In this document: piece by piece, positions 61,337 to 64,000 of the stretch
Layout of the letters: each line of letters starts with the position of its first letter
Numbering within the stretch: position 1 is the stretch's first letter
Assembly (NCBI RefSeq): GCF_044142105.1
Contig: NZ_JBGTYM010000003.1
Coordinates: forward strand, 186,001-250,000
Source of the DNA: Pseudogemmobacter sp044142105
GTDB taxonomy: Bacteria; Pseudomonadota; Alphaproteobacteria; Rhodobacterales; Rhodobacteraceae
Reading direction: 5' to 3'
Length of the DNA: 64,000 nt
Translations under genes and position numbers: made by a program
Notes under the pieces: model-generated
Told to the model about the DNA's origin: nothing
Database searches by the model: none
What the model saw: only the letters and a program-made list of their open reading frames with translations

Positions 61337-62233
61337 ATGGCTGGTGCGCGGACAGGGGGCATCCCGCTGTATTATCTGTATGGAGATCAGGGGCAGGATG
61401 TCGAACTGGACCTCCTGCATGTCGAGCCGATCCGCGACAGGTCTGGCCCGAACGACTGGAGGATTCGTCCCCATGCCCACCCCGATCACATACAGGTGCT
61501 GCTGGTCTGGCACGGGGCGGGCACCATCCGGTTCGAGGATCGGCAGGTGCCGATTGCCGCGCCCGCGGTGATGTGCATTCCGGCGGGGATCGTTCATCAG
61601 ATCGACTTTGAGCCGGGGACGGATGGTTATGTGGTGACGGCAGCACTTGGATGTCTGCAGGCCGCTTCGGCACAGGATGCGCGGCTGGCACAGGCGGCGG
61701 GGCATGCGGCGGTCTATCCGGTGGCGGGTTCGGGCCTGCCCTTGCCCGCCGTGCTGGAGACGTTCGAGGCGCTGCACCGCGAATTCATCTGGTCCGCGCC
61801 GGGGCGGCGGGCGGCCATCGTTGCCCTGCTCACCCGGGTTCTGGTGATGATCCTGCGGCTGTCAGTAGCGGCCGAGGGGCAGACGGGTGGCGCCCCGGAC
61901 CGTGATTATGACCTGCTCTTGCGCTATCGCGCGCTGCTGGAAGACCATTTCCGGGTGCAGCGCGCCCTGACCTTCTATGCGGGCGAACTGGCCGTGACCC
62001 CGGCCCGGCTGAATGCGGCCTGCAAGGCGCGGGCGGGCAAGACCGCCTCGGAACTCCTCCACGACCGGCTGATCACCGAGGCGAAGCGCTATCTGATCTA
62101 TACCGAAAGCAGCGTCGCGCAGGTGGCGCATCTGACCGGCTTCGACGATCCGGCCTATTTCAACCGCTTCTTCACCCAGCGGGTGGGGCAGTCGCCGGGG
62201 GCCTTCCGTAAAGTGGCGCATCCCGACGGCTGA
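61337..62233 (+). CDS. AraC-family regulator with cupin sensor, PobR-like
   Basis: 298 residues from the ATG at 61337 after the ribosome site GGAGGGGCGG. An upstream in-frame start at 61280 is less likely. N-terminal cupin with IRPHAHPDHIQVLLVWHGAG, and two C-terminal helix-turn-helices including AVTPARLNAACKARAGKTAS and SSVAQVAHLTGFDDPAYFNR. AraC-type PobR proteins activate pobA in response to 4-hydroxybenzoate. Location between the flavoprotein operon and pobA supports control of both. Confidence 0.88.
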   Translation: MAGARTGGIPLYYLYGDQGQDVELDLLHVEPIRDRSGPNDWRIRPHAHPDHIQVLLVWHGAGTIRFEDRQVPIAAPAVMCIPAGIVHQIDFEPGTDGYVVTAALGCLQAASAQDARLAQAAGHAAVYPVAGSGLPLPAVLETFEALHREFIWSAPGRRAAIVALLTRVLVMILRLSVAAEGQTGGAPDRDYDLLLRYRALLEDHFRVQRALTFYAGELAVTPARLNAACKARAGKTASELLHDRLITEAKRYLIYTESSVAQVAHLTGFDDPAYFNRFFTQRVGQSPGAFRKVAHPDG

Positions 62234-62333
62234 GGCCGGGAATCGTCCAATCTTTCCGATCCCCGGTCCATTTCCTGAACCCACCATCTGCGCGAGACAG
62301 GGAACGGGAGACTGAGGGCCGGAGGGTGTGGGC

Positions 62334-62894
62334 ATGATCCATGAATGGCGGAGCTACCGGCTGAAGCCAGGCGCCGCGGCCGAATACTTGGTGCTGCTGG
62401 CCGATCAAGGCCTGCCGCTGGTCACCCGGCATCTGCCGCTAATGGGCTATTGGTTGGCCGAGACCGGCGCGCTGAACGTGATCCATCACCTATGGTCCTA
62501 TGCCGGTTGGGCCGAGCGCGAGGCCGCCCGTGCCGGGCTGGCCACCGAAGAGGGCTGGACCCGTGGCTTCATTCCCCGCGCTTTCGCCCTGGTCGAAGAA
62601 CAGCAGAACCGTCTGCTGCAGCTGAACCGGTCCTCCTCCGCGTTTGAGGCAGCCTTGTCCCGGCGCCGCAATTCTCATCCGGTCCGGGCCGCGGGGGTGC
62701 CGCTGTTCGCGGCGGATTGTGCGGGTCTGGTCATCGGTCCGCCATCCGAAGCTGCCATCGCGCAGTGGACGCCGCTGTCGGGCGATCCTCGACCGCTATC
62801 CCTGCTTCCGCGCCGCGCCGATCCGCTGCCTGCGGCCCCCCTGCCTGGAGCAGACCATACGGTCCTGCGCCCGCTTGTCTTTTCCCCGCTCTGA
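62334..62894 (+). CDS. NIPSNAP-like protein upstream of pobA
   Basis: 186 residues. N-terminal part MIHEWRSYRLKPGAAAEYLV and HHLWSYAGWAEREAARA is a NIPSNAP/dimeric ferredoxin-like domain of about 105 residues. The Pro/Arg-rich C-terminal part (about 110-186) matches nothing I know. ATG at 62334 with GGAGGG in front. Ends 16 nt before pobA, so it is in the same transcript. Role unknown. A two-repeat relative accompanies the other flavoprotein at 47814. Confidence 0.72.
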   Translation: MIHEWRSYRLKPGAAAEYLVLLADQGLPLVTRHLPLMGYWLAETGALNVIHHLWSYAGWAEREAARAGLATEEGWTRGFIPRAFALVEEQQNRLLQLNRSSSAFEAALSRRRNSHPVRAAGVPLFAADCAGLVIGPPSEAAIAQWTPLSGDPRPLSLLPRRADPLPAAPLPGADHTVLRPLVFSPL

Positions 62895-62910
62895 CGAACC
62901 GGAGATCCCA

Positions 62911-64000
62911 ATGCGTCATCAGGTCTGCATCATCGGCGGCGGCCCCTCCGGGCTATTGCTGTGCCTTCTTCTACGACGTGCCGGGGTCGATGCCATCGTG
63001 CTGGAACAGCGCAGCCGCGACTATGTGCTGGCGCGCATCCGCGCCGGTGTGCTGGAACAGGGTCTGGTGGATATCCTGCACCACGCGGGGGTGAGTCAGC
63101 GGCTGGTGGCCGAAGGCTTTGTCCATGACGGCACGCTGATCGTGGCGCATGGCCGCCGGGTGCATATCGACTTCAAGGCGCTGACCGGCAAGACGGTGAC
63201 CATCTATGGTCAGACCGAGGTGACGCGTGATCTCTATGACGCGCTGGACGCGATGGAGGCGGCTGTGCTGCACGGGGCCGAAGGTGTCACGATCCATCAG
63301 GCCGACAGCGACGCGCCCTATGTCACCTTCACCCGCAACGGCCGGGAACAGCGCATCGATTGCGATTACATCGCAGGATGCGACGGGTTTCACGGTGTCA
63401 GCCGCCGCACCATCCCCGAAGCCCTGCGGCAGGAGTTCGAGCATGTCTATCCGTTCGGCTGGCTGGGTATCCTGTCGGAAACCCCGCCGCTGCATCACGA
63501 ACTGGTCTATGCCGGGCATGAGCGCGGCTTTGCGCTCTGCTCCATGCGGAATTCCAACCTGTCGCGCCATTATCTGCAGGTGCCGTTGACCGATCGGGCC
63601 GAGGACTGGACGGACGAGGCGTTCTGGACCGAACTGCGACGCCGCCTGCCGCCGGATCTGGCCGAGGTGCTGGTGACCGGCCCGTCCATCGAAAAGTCCA
63701 TCGCGCCCCTGCGCAGCTTCATCTCGGAACCGATGAGCTGGGGACGCCTGTTCCTTGCCGGTGATGCCGCCCATATCGTGCCGCCGACCGGGGCCAAGGG
63801 GCTGAACCTTGCCGCATCAGATGTGTGGTATCTGAGCCAGGCTTTGATCGCGCAGTATCGGGGCGATGCCGCGCCGCTGGCGGGCTATTCGGCACAGGCA
63901 CTGGCCCGCGTGTGGAAAGCCTCGCGCTTTTCGTGGTCGATGACGCGGATGCTGCACAGCTTCCCGTCCGAAGGCCCGTTTCTGGCCCGGATGCAGGCGG
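62911..64000 (+). CDS. pobA: 4-hydroxybenzoate 3-monooxygenase (3' end cut by window)
   Basis: The frame is open to the last base, with 363 of about 390 codons present. FAD motifs are all visible: VCIIGGGPSGLLLCLLLR at the N-terminus, substrate/FAD segment RIRAGVLEQG, DG motif YIAGCDGFHGVSR, and GD motif LFLAGDAAHIVPPTGAKGLN. NAD(P)H-dependent flavin hydroxylase turning 4-hydroxybenzoate into protocatechuate, the entry substrate of pcaGH. Ribosome site CCGGAGAT before the ATG. Controlled probably by the AraC regulator at 61337. Confidence 0.93.
   Translation, partial: MRHQVCIIGGGPSGLLLCLLLRRAGVDAIVLEQRSRDYVLARIRAGVLEQGLVDILHHAGVSQRLVAEGFVHDGTLIVAHGRRVHIDFKALTGKTVTIYGQTEVTRDLYDALDAMEAAVLHGAEGVTIHQADSDAPYVTFTRNGREQRIDCDYIAGCDGFHGVSRRTIPEALRQEFEHVYPFGWLGILSETPPLHHELVYAGHERGFALCSMRNSNLSRHYLQVPLTDRAEDWTDEAFWTELRRRLPPDLAEVLVTGPSIEKSIAPLRSFISEPMSWGRLFLAGDAAHIVPPTGAKGLNLAASDVWYLSQALIAQYRGDAAPLAGYSAQALARVWKASRFSWSMTRMLHSFPSEGPFLARMQA

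Noticed and set aside
1..64000. tRNA, rRNA or CRISPR elements.
   Set aside because: No cloverleaf-like or regularly spaced repeat sequence was noticed by eye. A covariance-model scan would be needed to be certain.

Overview
High-GC alphaproteobacterial DNA, most likely from a Rhodobacterales (Rhodobacter/Paracoccus-type) chromosome or large replicon. The assignment rests on codon use, tight ATGA-coupled operons, the pcaQ-pcaDCHG arrangement and a GC-rich intergenic tail typical of that group. It is inference, because no rRNA or other marker is present. I see no tRNA, rRNA, CRISPR array or prophage. Both ends cut genes: a PEP-hydrolase-like gene at the left and pobA at the right.

Region A (1-2125) is the end of a small catabolic operon (TIM-barrel protein, cupin, M24 peptidase-like hydrolase). 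Region B (2.4-12.1 kb) is a sensory and transport cassette: a PgtC-like periplasmic binding protein, a membrane histidine kinase, a response regulator with a degenerate sigma54-type AAA+ domain, then a paralogous binding protein with a fused permease, an ATPase and a histidine-family phosphatase. The two transcription units share an 18-bp inverted-repeat site. A decayed IS6-family transposase (12.15-12.88 kb) separates B from C.

Region C (12.9-29.2 kb) holds two divergent ABC importers. One is AfuABC-like. The other has three tandem paralogous binding proteins. They are followed by two inositol-monophosphatase-family enzymes, a Cys-based phosphatase, a metallophosphoesterase and a LacI-type regulator. 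A TTGCAC-N4-GTGCAA-type operator recurs at four intergenic places, which suggests one LacI regulon. With the phosphatase of region B, five phosphoester hydrolases of four folds sit beside three importers of the so-called ferric family. The best reading is uptake and dephosphorylation of organophosphates (sugar, polyol or inositol phosphates, or diesters), not iron.

Region D (29.5-64 kb) is a hydroaromatic and aromatic acid funnel. It has an IclR regulator with a 13-13-13 inverted repeat, pcaIJF, a quinate/shikimate-type set (AroE-like, AroQ, TRAP transporter, two overlapping GntR regulators, a xylose-isomerase-like TIM barrel), then pcaB, a BKACE-family enzyme and pcaGHCD with divergent pcaQ. 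Beyond these lie two 3-ketosteroid-dehydrogenase-like flavoproteins, two SDRs, two NIPSNAP-type proteins, a second shikimate-dehydrogenase-like gene, a branched-chain-type ABC transporter, an AraC regulator and pobA. The complete protocatechuate beta-ketoadipate branch is present. The flavoprotein/SDR/pobA neighbourhood suggests that alicyclic keto acids are aromatised to 4-hydroxybenzoate. A near-identical 16-bp PcaQ-type box at pcaQ-pcaD and at 52.3 kb links the second shikimate-dehydrogenase-like gene to this regulon.
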